Assembly: GCF_000003815.2 (NCBI RefSeq)
Contig: NC_049993.1
Span: forward strand, 16,762,897 to 16,826,896
Direction of reading: 5' to 3'
Source: Branchiostoma floridae
Taxonomy: Eukaryota > Chordata > Leptocardii > Amphioxiformes > Branchiostomatidae
Length of the DNA: 64,000 nt
The notes under the pieces are model-generated. The model worked only from the letters and a program-made list of their open reading frames with translations. It made no database searches and had not been told where the DNA came from. How positions within the stretch are numbered: position 1 is the first letter of the stretch; each line of letters begins with the position of its first letter. This document shows positions 1 to 12,400 of the stretch, in pieces. The position numbers and the translations under genes are program-made.

Positions 1-214
1 TGGGACTCGGCGACAAATAGACGGTCCAATCGTGACGGAAGAATAACTTAACTTTCATCTCTCTCCATGGGATGCCATGCGGTTACCGGGCTTAACATTT
101 GGGCCCGGCAGTGCCCTGGATTTCTTTTATCGCAGAGTTAAGATCAACCTGGGACCCGTCGACAACGGGCACCTGTGCGAAGAATAACATTACCTTTGAC
201 CTCTCTCCACCCAG
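1..214 (+). repeat. Short tandem duplication upstream of kinase exon A
   Basis: Positions 1-66 and about 150-212 are similar: both open with TGGGAC, share GAAGAATAAC and end in a CTCTCTCC tract. The second copy supplies the polypyrimidine tract and acceptor of exon A; in the first copy the acceptor position reads ATGGG. This looks like a duplicated intron end of about 150 bp. No exon is supported between the two copies. Confidence 0.45.
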
Positions 215-419
215 CGCATCGTCCACGAGGAGAATAGCACGGCGTTCCGCCAGGTGACGGTGGAGGAGATCCTCACGTGGGAGATCTCGCGAGAGGAGCT
301 GCAGACCGTGAAGATGCTGGGGCAGGGCGCGTTCGGGGACGTGCTGCAGGCGCGCTGGACCCGCGGGGCCATGGGGGAGGGGGGCAACGGTATCATGGTG
401 GCGGTCAAGAAGATGAAAG
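215..419 (+). CDS. Kinase exon A: juxtamembrane end, glycine loop and beta-3 lysine
   Basis: The acceptor is CCACCCAG at 207-214 and the donor is G|GTGAGT at 419/420. The exon encodes an ISREEL segment leading into the GQGAFGDV loop and ends just after VAVKKMK, with one base of a split Asp codon (phase 1). The open frame continues to the left border, so earlier exons encode the rest of the receptor. A partial copy of the 3' half lies 178 bp downstream. Confidence 0.88.
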
Positions 420-3400
420 GTGAGTGGAGGATTGATAGAATGAATAAATCGATGGATGGATGGATGGATGAAGGAATGAACAAAAGAACGAATGAATGAA
501 TGATTGAATGAATGAACGTTCTGCAGGCACGCTGGACCCATGGCGCCAAGGGGGAGGGGGGCAACGGTATCATGGTGGCAGTCGAGAAGATGAAATGTGC
601 GTGGAGCGTTGATGGAATGAATGAATGAATAAATGTGTGGACATCTTTCGCAAAGGACGAAAGAAACGAGGACATGAATGAATGAATGATGAAAGGATGG
701 AAGGAACGGTGGATGCAGGGAGGTAAGGGGGGATGAAAGCGGATGAAAGAAAGGAAAGAATTAAGGGATCAAAGACAGAAGGAGGAAGGAAGGAAGGAGA
801 AAGGGAAAAATGAAGGAAAGAAGGGAGTTGACTCTGTCTTTCACTTCATTTGATGTAGCATAGTTTAACTGCTTAAGACGTTCTTACGTTTTCTTGCTCT
901 TTGCCTTACAGACAGCTCATCCACCAAGGCCGTGCGTGACTTCCTGAAGGAGGCCTACCATCTCATCAACATCGGGCATCACCGCAACATCGTCAACATA
1001 CACGGCATCTGTCTTCAAGAGGGTAAGTACCGATCTAAAAAAATACACAATCCGTCCGAATCTTTAGATTGGTTAAACCTCATTTCTTCAGGCACCATTG
1101 AGGGACTACAAGCGCTATATATAAGCTGTTGATTACGCGTAATTATCCAAAATGTAATCACTTTTCAACAGGCCAGGCCTATACCCAAGGTTAGATAGGT
1201 AGACAAGAACAACAAAGATTTTTGGTGATATCCAAACAAGCTCAAATAGATAAACAAACCGAATACCGTACCATCATGATCAACAAGTCACACTAACAGA
1301 GTATAGCACTAGTGGTGAAGTAACAATTTATTGCATGGCACCGCGCGTCATGGATGAACAAGTAACAAAAAATTTACAAGTCATGTTTCATTTACCTACC
1401 TTCACAATTCTTACATATATCGACAGTAAGACGCAAGAACAATTTGTCAATATCATTGATAGAATTTGAGTTGACGTCGTTCTATGTTAGGTACTTGGGC
1501 GTACAGATGAGAAGTATACACAATGTTAACTTTGGCAGCAACATACGTCTAATATTAGTAATAGCGAACATTGTTAAATCAACGTTACACCTCGTCTTCT
1601 AAAACGTAGCGAAGGTACCAGAACTCGTCCGTCTCTCTACTAGTGTCCAGAGACGTCACTATCTGAGGCACACCGTCCACTTCGCTGTGTTTCCTGCCGC
1701 CCACTCGTGTTCTCGTGTTTGCTCGTCCTGGTTTGGGAAGTCTGTAACACGTGCCGTCTGAGACACTACAGAACTCGTTGAAATCCCCTACTTCGACGTC
1801 ACACGACGTTTTCCCATTTTTCCCGCGTCTCTTGGCGTTAAAAGATTGCTTCTTTGGAGTCAGCAGACACATGTCTTGTCTTAGTAGGTGGGGTGAGCTT
1901 GGTAAAGACACCGCCTTTTGCACTTCTGGCAACTTGGGAACGGAGGATACTTTCTTAGGTCTTCCACCAGCCACTAAAGAAACCGTGGAAGTTCCTTCGC
2001 CGTGTGTCTTGGTTCTAAGATGTTCAGACGGCGCCTGTGTGTCACTGACCGACCTGTGCAGTTTTCTGTGCACTTTCGGAACAGTTTGTCTCGGGCTAGG
2101 CGGAGGTGACAGATCAGGGCTTGAGAAACTCTCGTGTCCGCTGCTAGCCGAGCTGAGGGCTTCCCGTCCGGAGAGACTCTTAGCCTTCCTGACTCTTAAC
2201 ATGAAGCCTGGGGAATCGGGAGAACTGTTACTGCGAATCCACGGATGCAGGAAGTCTTTTTCCTCGTCAGACGAGGACTGCGTCCGTTTAACGTTAAAGG
2301 AGGGAACTGGCGAGTTGGATTCCGACCTGCAAGACAGTTGTCTGGTCAAGCGTTTTGTAGAGATGGTGCTCGCGTCCATGGTTGAAGCTGAGTCCAGCGA
2401 TTTTGTCAGCCGACCGCGCAATACGTATGTTTCATTTTGCTCGAGGCTTAGATACTTCGAGTTTTTGGGCTCCGCGTCGGTTTTATTGACCTTGATGGCC
2501 TGCTGTCTTGTTAAGAGGCTCTCTAGAGATTTGGAGAGTTTTTTCTGCTCCCGGCGCAGCTCAGCCATGGTGTTGGAATGTTCCTTGGAGAATCCCTCCA
2601 TCTTTCTGTCGTGTTTCTGCTTCTCCCGCGCCTGCGCCATCAGGGCGGACTTGGTGGACGCGGCGAGGGAAGCGGCAGGCTTGCGTAAGGTGGGGAAGGT
2701 GCTTTCGACGTGGCTGCTTACACCGTCCATGCTGTTTGTCTCTGCAAAAACAATAACGAGGGTGGTTAAAAATTGATATATAATCTTTATTGCAAATTCA
2801 TACCCGAGGGCTAATTGCATGCAGAGTAAAGTAGTAGTGGTATACATAAAAAATACTTAACAAAGAAGGAAAATGGTATTCATAGATAAATCAAAAGGGA
2901 ATAACGTCTAAACTAAATCTAATTCTACTTAAGCTATTCGGTGGGTTTGACTTCTTTTCCGCATGCATTGGGAGATGAATTGTCCAACATTTTCATATAA
3001 AGGGGTTGGACGACTTAAGCAAGAAAGTTGATTAAAACTTGATATCTCTTCCACACATTTCGATGCGTAGAGCGGTACGCATGGGTCAAAATACTATCCA
3101 AGCAGAAGTTCGGCTCCGGCTGTTTTTGACGAGTTTTGTTGGCCTTTCAATTATGTATTCTCTTCTTCTGGTCGGCGGACATACAGAGAATGGTACAACA
3201 TAGAAAACCCGACGGAGACGACTGAAACTCGTCAACAACAGACAGAGCCGCGCCTCCAACGACCATATATCAGTGCATAGTTGAAATGTCAGATAACAAA
3301 ACACGCTGATAATTCAAGTCAGTGGTGGTTCGATCTCAAAGTTTAATTTCGTCTTCCTAGATTCATAAAGAAGCTCAGTTTGAGTTTGACAAGTTTGACA

Positions 3401-6400
3401 AGTTTTATTCAAATTGTACAGACTTGCAGGATGTCCAGTTAGAAACATCCTGAATTCTTAACATCACATGTACAACTCCACTATACTACATTAAAAACAA
3501 TATAGGGCACCAATCTATATAACAATATATGCCATTAAAATATTTGAACACCGATTTCTTATAAATATCAGGTACGTCGTGCAGCAGAACATCTGTGTTC
3601 TTTATCTGTTACATGTAAACTTTAAAATAACTGAATCTAATTACAGGTAAGCTCTGCACAACAAATCGAAATGCAATAACAGTATGAGCGGAGACCAGGT
3701 AAGAATATCGGTTTCAAGGAACTGTTATGAGCTTAAAAGTCCAATTGAGTTCATTCTGAGACCATTCTGCGTGTTATGTAAAGCTTTGTCTATTGATGAT
3801 TGATTGAGCCAGAGATTTACATTGGTACATTCAATCATTGTTCCGCCGGAGACAAGAAAATCCCGCCTTTGTTCTTTATCATTCGTTATTCCCATCTACA
3901 AAGGACAGACAACAGTCCCATACAAGTAATTTACCCTAAATAGAAAACGCCTGGAGACACACGCTGTGATCCCCACTAATTAAGATGATATCTGTTCTAA
4001 TTGTGTCCCAGCTATTCTAAAGCAGAACGATCAGCAGATTTGGCGCCATATTAACATAATTACAACAATCCTTCAACCAAGGAGCTTTTATCTGCCCCTT
4101 GCTTCAACCAAACAACGTTAAGATACAATATCAAATGTTTTCGAAAACCTTTATGTCTTAGGCCGGTTACACTCATTTGTCAGCTTATGATACCATCTTT
4201 TGCCACCGTAGAATGTGCTTTGAGACTAAAGGCACAGGCGAAAAGACAACAAAACACACAATACGTAAACAGTTTTGAGGGGGGGGGGGGCAAAAAACGT
4301 ATGAAGAGCAACATTTGAATTAGAAGTATATGACAGTATCGTGAAAAATGTTTTTAACATAGCGAAAAAAGAAAGTGTACCGTCTTGCGTTCAAACATCG
4401 GATCAGAAGCACAACTAACCAGAATCGCACGCCACGAAGCATCAGAAAGTTGACAGACCAGTCTGTGACTTGACATGGTTTAAAATGACAATGGTCGATT
4501 ATGAGACGGAAGTTAGTAGCGCAGCTATGGACACGAGTTAATCAGGTTATCAAAGAAAACACACGCCACAAAGAACTTCAGACGTCCGCACGGACCAAAA
4601 TAGCAAATCGTCACAGCTAGAAAATGTAAATACCCTTTATCTGTGTTCACAAGAGCGTACATGTTTATTCACTCGAACATACTTCACTTAATTCGATTGA
4701 AAGGTGTGTTGGAACAGATTTGTAAACGTAATCATGACGTCAGGGGAACTTACCTACGTAGGTTCCTTGTTAATAAAATATAAGGGAAAACGGCACCTGG
4801 TTGAACTGGAGTAAACTGTAAACAGGTCTTTGGAACTGTGTTTATTTTATAAGTCATCTTATGGCGTTTTATACGTGTACCTTTCTTCAGAAACTGGCGT
4901 CGGTTTTAGGTTAATGGTTAGGACGTTTGGCTTAGGGCCAACAGGTCCCGGGTTCTATATTCGGACATGCCTCGATATTGTGTCATTGGGAAAGGCACTT
5001 TGCATCGCTTTCCTAATTATTTGACGATGGAGTGTCACCTATCCAACACTTGGCTAATATGTTCAAATCTTTTTTTTAAAAGACAAGGATTCCGGGCGCC
5101 AGTGTACCAGTGTGCGAAAGTGAACTATTTTCTGATTTTTACTATCGTCATAGCGTAGAAGTAAAGGAATAAATTCATTGTGGAAAAGACTTGAAACATA
5201 AGCTGGAGTCACCTAACATCTGCTTGGATATGAAAACAAAGGTCTTTTCTTATCATATAAAACGGCCAAATAGGTCAGCACTCGTTCTAGTGTTTCTGTT
5301 TTATTGTACGGTGAAGAAATGGTGTGCTACTTCCGGTTGTTGACAGTGGATCAAATTTTCTCTCAATATACCGCCTGCATATGCAGGTCAGTACAGGTAA
5401 ATCTGGAGTTGTGCAGGTATTTCTGATGTATTGAACCAAACCTGCATCAGTTCTGTATTGGGATTATATGTGTGCGTGGATTTTGTATGCTGAAATGATG
5501 ATAAAAACACGAAATGCCATGTTTATCTATGATCTATAAGATCGGTCTTTCCAGTGAATAGGTTTAGGTAGAAATTTTCTGGCGCAGATAATCTTACAAG
5601 TTTTTCGGACCCTGTATACACTATATATTGACCGTGTACCGATAGCACCACATGAAAGCACGTTGCCTAAACAGTGGAATTGTTTGTCCAAACTGACTCC
5701 AACGTTTCGAACAAACTTTAGGCACAGGAGTGTCCGTAACCACGCAACTGCCGTGCGTGTATAGTTGAAACCGCGGTTCGTTGTGCATGCTTGGCTGCCC
5801 GTACGTGAGTGAGTACGTATTTACACGGTTAGATGAACACTTTCTTTCCGCACACAATGTTTACGTGTTGTTATTCACGTCGTCTCTGGTAACGCTCAGG
5901 TATTTATTTGGTTGGTCGGTTATTTTACTGTTCCCCACAGGTATTATCTCAGCAGTTTTTGTTCTAATAAAACATTGATTGACACAAGGTGATTATTACT
6001 TCATTAGGTGTGCTGGTTTCCAGACGGTCTGAGTTGATCTGTGTCTTTCTTGTTTACACAAAGGGTCTTTGAGAAACAATTAAGAAATTTTGAGTGGTAT
6101 TACTTTAAGCCCAATTCACACGCTCGGCGTTGTACATCAGGTATTATTCCTATAACGAAGCCCTGTTTGTACATGTATATCCGTACTTAGCCCGATAAGG
6201 CATGAATGTACAATAAGGCTATTGTTATATTATTATGAATAATAGGCTTATGAGATGAATTTGGTATGCATGGCGCTAACGTTGATGTAAATCTACCTAT
6301 TGTACGTATTCATATGACTTTTAGTGATGAATTACAAGTAAGAAAGTATTAACTATTTCTATAAAGCTTGGCCTAGTACGACAAATCCCTGGGCAAACAG

Positions 6401-9400
6401 AAGTCGTTAAATGTTCGTGGAGTATTTTAATCCTAGACTGCCCGCTTCACTTGCACTTTTTTTTTTAAAGAAAACGTTTCAGTACAAGATAAGTAGTAGA
6501 CAGTAGCTCGTATGTTCTCGTATCTTTTGAAGCGTAGAACCTGTTACCTAGGTAAATATCCCACTGGAAATGTTGACATAATAGCCCCATCAACGTTAGC
6601 GCACGGAATGGTGTTTGCTTTTTGATTCCTAATGTCTATTTGCGAGACAAGAGCAAATCACCAGTCTATTATATCATGAACGGTTTCCGGTTTTCTAGTC
6701 AATAATAAAATGGCTCATTTACAATGGTGACTTGTACCATGTTTCAGACTTTGAAAAAAGTATTTCCATAAAATCTTCTTGTCATAATGGAAAAAGTGCT
6801 CGAATCGAAAATTAGCTTTACAATGTGGGTCTGATCCTTTTTCGGGGCTAACTATCTGAGTATTGGAAATTTGACATAGGTAAGTGTTAATTTTCCCATT
6901 AAATTGAGAGTCATTAAAGCCAATGTGTGATACGCATAATTGCGGTGTTGCTTGGATCGAAAAGTATGAACGAAAAAAATGCAATTTAATCGGGTGATTT
7001 TAATCATTTACTTGACAGCCTGTCTCAGAGCCGATGAAAGAATTAGCATAAATTGTCTACACAGGAAATATTTTAATCCTAACGCTACATGCTAAGACTA
7101 ATCCTGACCTTACGTAACCCGTGGCATCATTTTTCATCACAAGTTAGACAATGGCTCCGTTCACTGTACATGTCACATTGGTGTCGCGCTGGGCACGACA
7201 AATATGTTCTTCTACATATTCAGAACACACCGTAGGACTGTTTGTATAAATCGCTTCACTGTTGGTGCAACGTTTCTGAATGCAAACCGTCTGCTGACAG
7301 AACATTCCTATTGCTGAGTTTTGAGTTGATTATACAGTCGAATATTTCTTTAAACAAACTATGTGCTATTCACTGTACATTGTGCATTACGAACTTACCT
7401 TTGTCGCTTGTACTTCCAATTTTTTTGTGGACGGATGTAGCGTCGTTGCCTGTCACCCTTACAATCCCTCCTACACTGGGCAAGTTAGACTTCAACCTCA
7501 AACATGGTCAATGGGAGCACGGTCAAATTCTTCGTACCAAAGATTTACAGCAGCAAATTGAGGCCATTCTTGTAACTCTCGTGGATTTGCCGCACAACAT
7601 TCAGGCGTCTTCTTGTGAAGAAGAGCGTTGTCTTAGATCCTTATCGACGGTAGCTTCTGTCATAGTCTCACTGAAACTCCTACGATGAAAAGATCATACG
7701 ATGTCTGCTTCTATACACCGTCCATGACGCATTTGACACACCTGATATTGCTAGTCACATCGTGGCCCTAGGACTACAGGGTTAAACAAGGGTTTACAGA
7801 TAATGCCGGATGACAGCGCGACTCACACGGACACTCCTGCCCATTCTCCGCGGCCTGAAGCCAGACAGGTGGTCAGAGTAATTATGCCTTATCAATCATT
7901 GAAGCTGCTTATTCAGGGATCAGCCGTGTTTGTGATAACCTGTATCCCTGGGGACGCACGTCATACGGATAGGGTTACCGCGTACTGTGCGTTGTTTACC
8001 TGTATCTGCACGGGTTGGTGAGCACGTAATGGATAGAGAGTGTACACGCATCCTGTAACTTGCCATTTTCATTCGAACTCTCGTTCGATCAATAGTTCGA
8101 TTGTTCGTACGTTTGTTCGATCAATCGTTCGTTCGATCGTTCGTGCGTTCGTTCGATAGTTCTTGCGTTTATTCGGTACTTCTTTCTTTCGATTGTTCTT
8201 TTGTTCGTTCGTTCATCCATTCATTCAGACGAGCGGTTGTCTTTGAACGTTAGCTACAAGCAGATGTTGTAAGCGAATATTTTAACTTTCTTGGGTATCC
8301 CGAAGTTTTTATCATGTCTAACATCACTTCCCTCCAACAAAAAACAGGAATGATTGCTAATCACCATGCATCCAAATCAGTCTTATTATTCAAAAGACGA
8401 CAACCATGCGTCTAAAATATGTGAAAAGACATTACAAAAAAAAACGGTATTTAACGCCACAAGGTAGTACATACTTTCCCAGTTACTTTTTGTAGACAGC
8501 AAATGTAACGAAACATATAATTACAAGTCTTATCTTTTTGTGCATCGACCCCACATCCTTACAGAGACTCAGAAAGTGGTCAACTCGTGCCTGCGGGTAT
8601 GGGCTGGTTTCATGTCATATGACGCTAAATCTTTCTCTCAATATTTCTTTACACCTCTTGTGTGGCTTTCGCAAGTCAATGAGGTTTTGTTTTTCTTAGC
8701 GCCTTATGCAAACTACTTGTGGCATTAAATAGATATCTGTGGCACGTTCAGCCCCAGGCCAATGTCTTTATCGTGTGTCAGACAACAGCGATCTCGACGC
8801 CTGGAATCGCCCAACCCCGCCCGCTTTTATCTAACTATACCAGAATTCGCGATAAAAATCTGGAGCGGTGAATTAAGCAGAATTCTTTGTACACAGGAAG
8901 AAGCAACACAACAACACAAACATGTTAGAAACACCGAATCCTTGTCAAGGCATGAGACTATAGAGTCAAAGTGGTCAACGTTTACTACATAAATCTGATG
9001 TCCTAAATGTGGTGTAAAAAGCTTCGCTCGGAAAAACTGCCTATGCTAGCAAGAGTGGTAATCACAACTGTTTAAAGTGATAATAGAAAATGTGTATATC
9101 CAAGGAGGTTAAATAAGTGTTCTTTACCAAACGTGTAACTTATTCAGGTTCGTTGATGTTGGAGTACTGTCTTGGAATTGTGTTCTGGCCTACGTATACC
9201 TGTAGCCAATGTCTACCCTTTTCTAGGTTCGTTGATCTTAGTGCTGGAGTATAGTCATCACAGTTGTATCCTAAAATACCTGTGACCAGGTGTACCCTTT
9301 TCCAGGTCCGCTGATGCTAGTGCTGGAGTACTGTGAGCATGGAAGTCTCCTGGACTACCTGTAACAAATGTGTACCGTGTTCAGGACCGCTGATATTGGA

Positions 9401-12400
9401 GTACTGTCTTTTACTACAGCATGATCGTATCCTGGACTATTTGTAACCAAAGTATACCCTTTCCAGGCCCGTTGATGCTAGTGCTGGAGTACTGTGAGCA
9501 CGGGTGTGTACTGGGCCATCTGTAACCAAAGTGTACCTTTTCCAGGTCCGCTGATGATAGTGCTGGAGTACTGTGAGCACGGGTGTGTCCTGGACCATCT
9601 GTGGGAGCTGGAGAAGAGGGGCCGGATGGAGACTATCATGGACCCGACCAAGGCGCTGGTGTCGGCGGAGGAGGGGCAGAGGCTGACGGGATACGCTGTA
9701 GACGTGTGTAACGGGCTCAAACACCTGGCCAGCAAACGGGTACGTTGTAAGAAAGTCGAATGTTGCTCTAAGAGAGCGACACTCTATTTATAATCAGGTT
9801 ACAGTGGACCCGTATTTGACCTTTGTAGGGTCAAATCACCCGCCTGATTACCCTAAAATGCTGGTATCGCCCGATAGCGCCTATAGTACAGCCTTCAGGT
9901 ATACCAGACTCAATACGTCGCTGGATAAATAGTAGACGTTGGACAAATAGACAGATAACATGCCTAATGAGTTGGCTTGCGCTGGTCAGGAAGTGCAGTT
10001 TACGACCTAGTTTTCCGGTGACCTGTGGAGCCTGGTAGAGGCTATGATAGTATCGTTTTTAATGTGTAAGTACAATTAAAACTGTTCTAGTGAATTACCC
10101 CTGCCTGCATAAAGACCACTAAGCCCCATTTGCCCAAAGCGTCAAGAATCCCATCTATTAAGCCACCTGTGTACTGTGACCATAATATAACTCACGGTGT
10201 CTACTATAGACAGGTTTGACTGTACGCCAAAAAGCAGTCACTCATGACAAGCAACTGGATATGATTTTGGAAAAGATCAGACGTTTTATCATATTATTTG
10301 TTTCCAAAATCATTTCCAGTTGCTTGAGTATCTGCTTTTTAACCTTTATCGACGAGGTTTGACTGTATTTGACTTTACCAATGCTAATTATTTGACTCTA
10401 GTACGTCCATCGCGACATCGCCGCCCGTAACGTGGTGATTCACGGGAAGGGGATGGCGAAGATCTGTGACTTCGGGCTGACCAGAGACGTGTACACCGAG
10501 ATATACACCAAACAGGGACTGGTGAGTTCAACATCACAACACAGTTCTCAAGACTCACTCATCTAATGGAAACTGACGAAAAGCCGGACCAATCTTCTGT
10601 TGAAAATCCATTGAGTGACCGTTTGTTATTATATAGAATAGTCTTTAAACAGTGACACTTAGAGAGTCGTAAACATATACCTCCAAATTTTAAATGTCTG
10701 ATCAGTACACATTGTTCTCGGAGTGACGTAGTCTCGCGAGAGCGAGGCCAGGTCCGCGAGACTTGGGTGGATTACCCCCAACCCCTCCTACCCCGTTGCG
10801 TGAGCAAGATGTAATGAACAGACGTCTACAATTAGTGATTATGTGTTTACGTCTCTCAAAGTGTCATTGTTTTGAAGAATATTCTATTAACTGTATTATT
10901 ACGTGATGAACCTCTCCAACGATGATACCGTTAAAAAGAAGAAAAAAAAAACTGACCCTTTATAATACACAGACAAAGTGGTAACGATGCTTGGAACTTT
11001 TCATAGTTTGCTGAAACACTTTAAATTTGCTTGTTTTGTTTTTCTGAGCAGAAGGACGCCACACTGCCGTACAAGTGGATGGCCATCGAAAGTCTGGAGG
11101 GTGACGGAGAATGTACCCACAAGAGCGACATGTAAGTCAATATTGCACTGTACTGATAGCCTGGAGTCCAGCCTTGTTAGCTTTGGCACGCCGGCTCCCG
11201 ATCGGTCGTAGCGACTGCAGGGAGCGGACCAAAGCTAGCAAGGCCACACTCCACTGTGGCCGCACTCCAGGCTACTGAACCCCCTGATGTATAAAGAATG
11301 GTAGAGAAAAAAGGAACTTGAAATGGGAAACAAACAAAAGTGCAAATTATTGAATTACTTATTAAATGTTCAAACAAACAAAAAGAAAATATCTGCCTTA
11401 CTTTTAATTATTTCAACGCTAGATGTACCATTCATCATTGTTGAATTTCCCGTTTGCAGGTGGTCATTTGGTGTGTTCCTTTGGGAGCTTGGAACTCTGG
11501 GTATGTAATATAGATCGCCTTTTAATATTTTCTTTATTTTCTGACATGAATATTTCTCAATATAGTATATTGACGTAACGGTTAGGGTGTTTGGCCCAGA
11601 ACTGGGAGTTCCCTAATAAGACACCGATGTTGTGCTCTTGGGAAAGGCACTTTACACGACTTTCCTCACTCCACCCAGGTGTAAAAAAAATGGTTACCTG
11701 ACTTCGGTTGGAGAGGTAAAAGGCGGTGGAAGGAGAGGGTTGCTTTCAATATCGTGCTCAAGACACAGTGAATAACAACTCACTGCCCCTGCGACCTCAG
11801 AAAGATATGGGACAACCTTTATGTTATGTCTTAAGTTTATATTATTTACAATCGAGTCAAGAACTGAATCATTCTGGATTTATGTGTTCCTCCCTGTAGG
11901 TAAGACTCCGTACCGTGGAATGGACACTGCCTTCCTGGTGGAGGAACTGCACACCGGGTACCGCCTGCCCAAACCGAAGGGCTGTCCGCAACCACTGTGA
12001 GTTACTATCTTCCCTTTTATGGCCTTCGCACTGAAACCAAATTAGCAGGAATCAAGAAGAAGAAGCAGCCGAAGTATTTCTCTACTTCAAATGCACCTTG
12101 AAAGTTTTGAGCATGACAAAAACATTATGGACGGCCTCAAGAATGTTCAGAAATATCTGAAACGCGGTGAGAATTTCTAGAATGCACTACGAATGCACAG
12201 GAATATACAAATAATAGTCGTTCTGACGGCATTCCGGCTGATTCCGCTTCTCGTGTGAAGGGGCCTTTACTTTACGTTATCTTTAGAACACAGGGACATG
12301 CCTTTTGAGTTTTGGCAGACAAAGTCCTATCAATACAATCATTTACAATGAGAAATGGGGGGACGGTAAAATCATAGTTACAGCTGAAGACAGACGACCG

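Noticed and set aside
1751-2776. 341-codon + strand frame
   Set aside because: Antisense shadow of the Ser-rich exon at 1585-2730, which has splice acceptor, poly(A) signal and better composition.
7242-7688. 148-codon frame in the kinase intron
   Set aside because: No acceptor or donor in phase, no domain, and AT-rich codon use like the intron.
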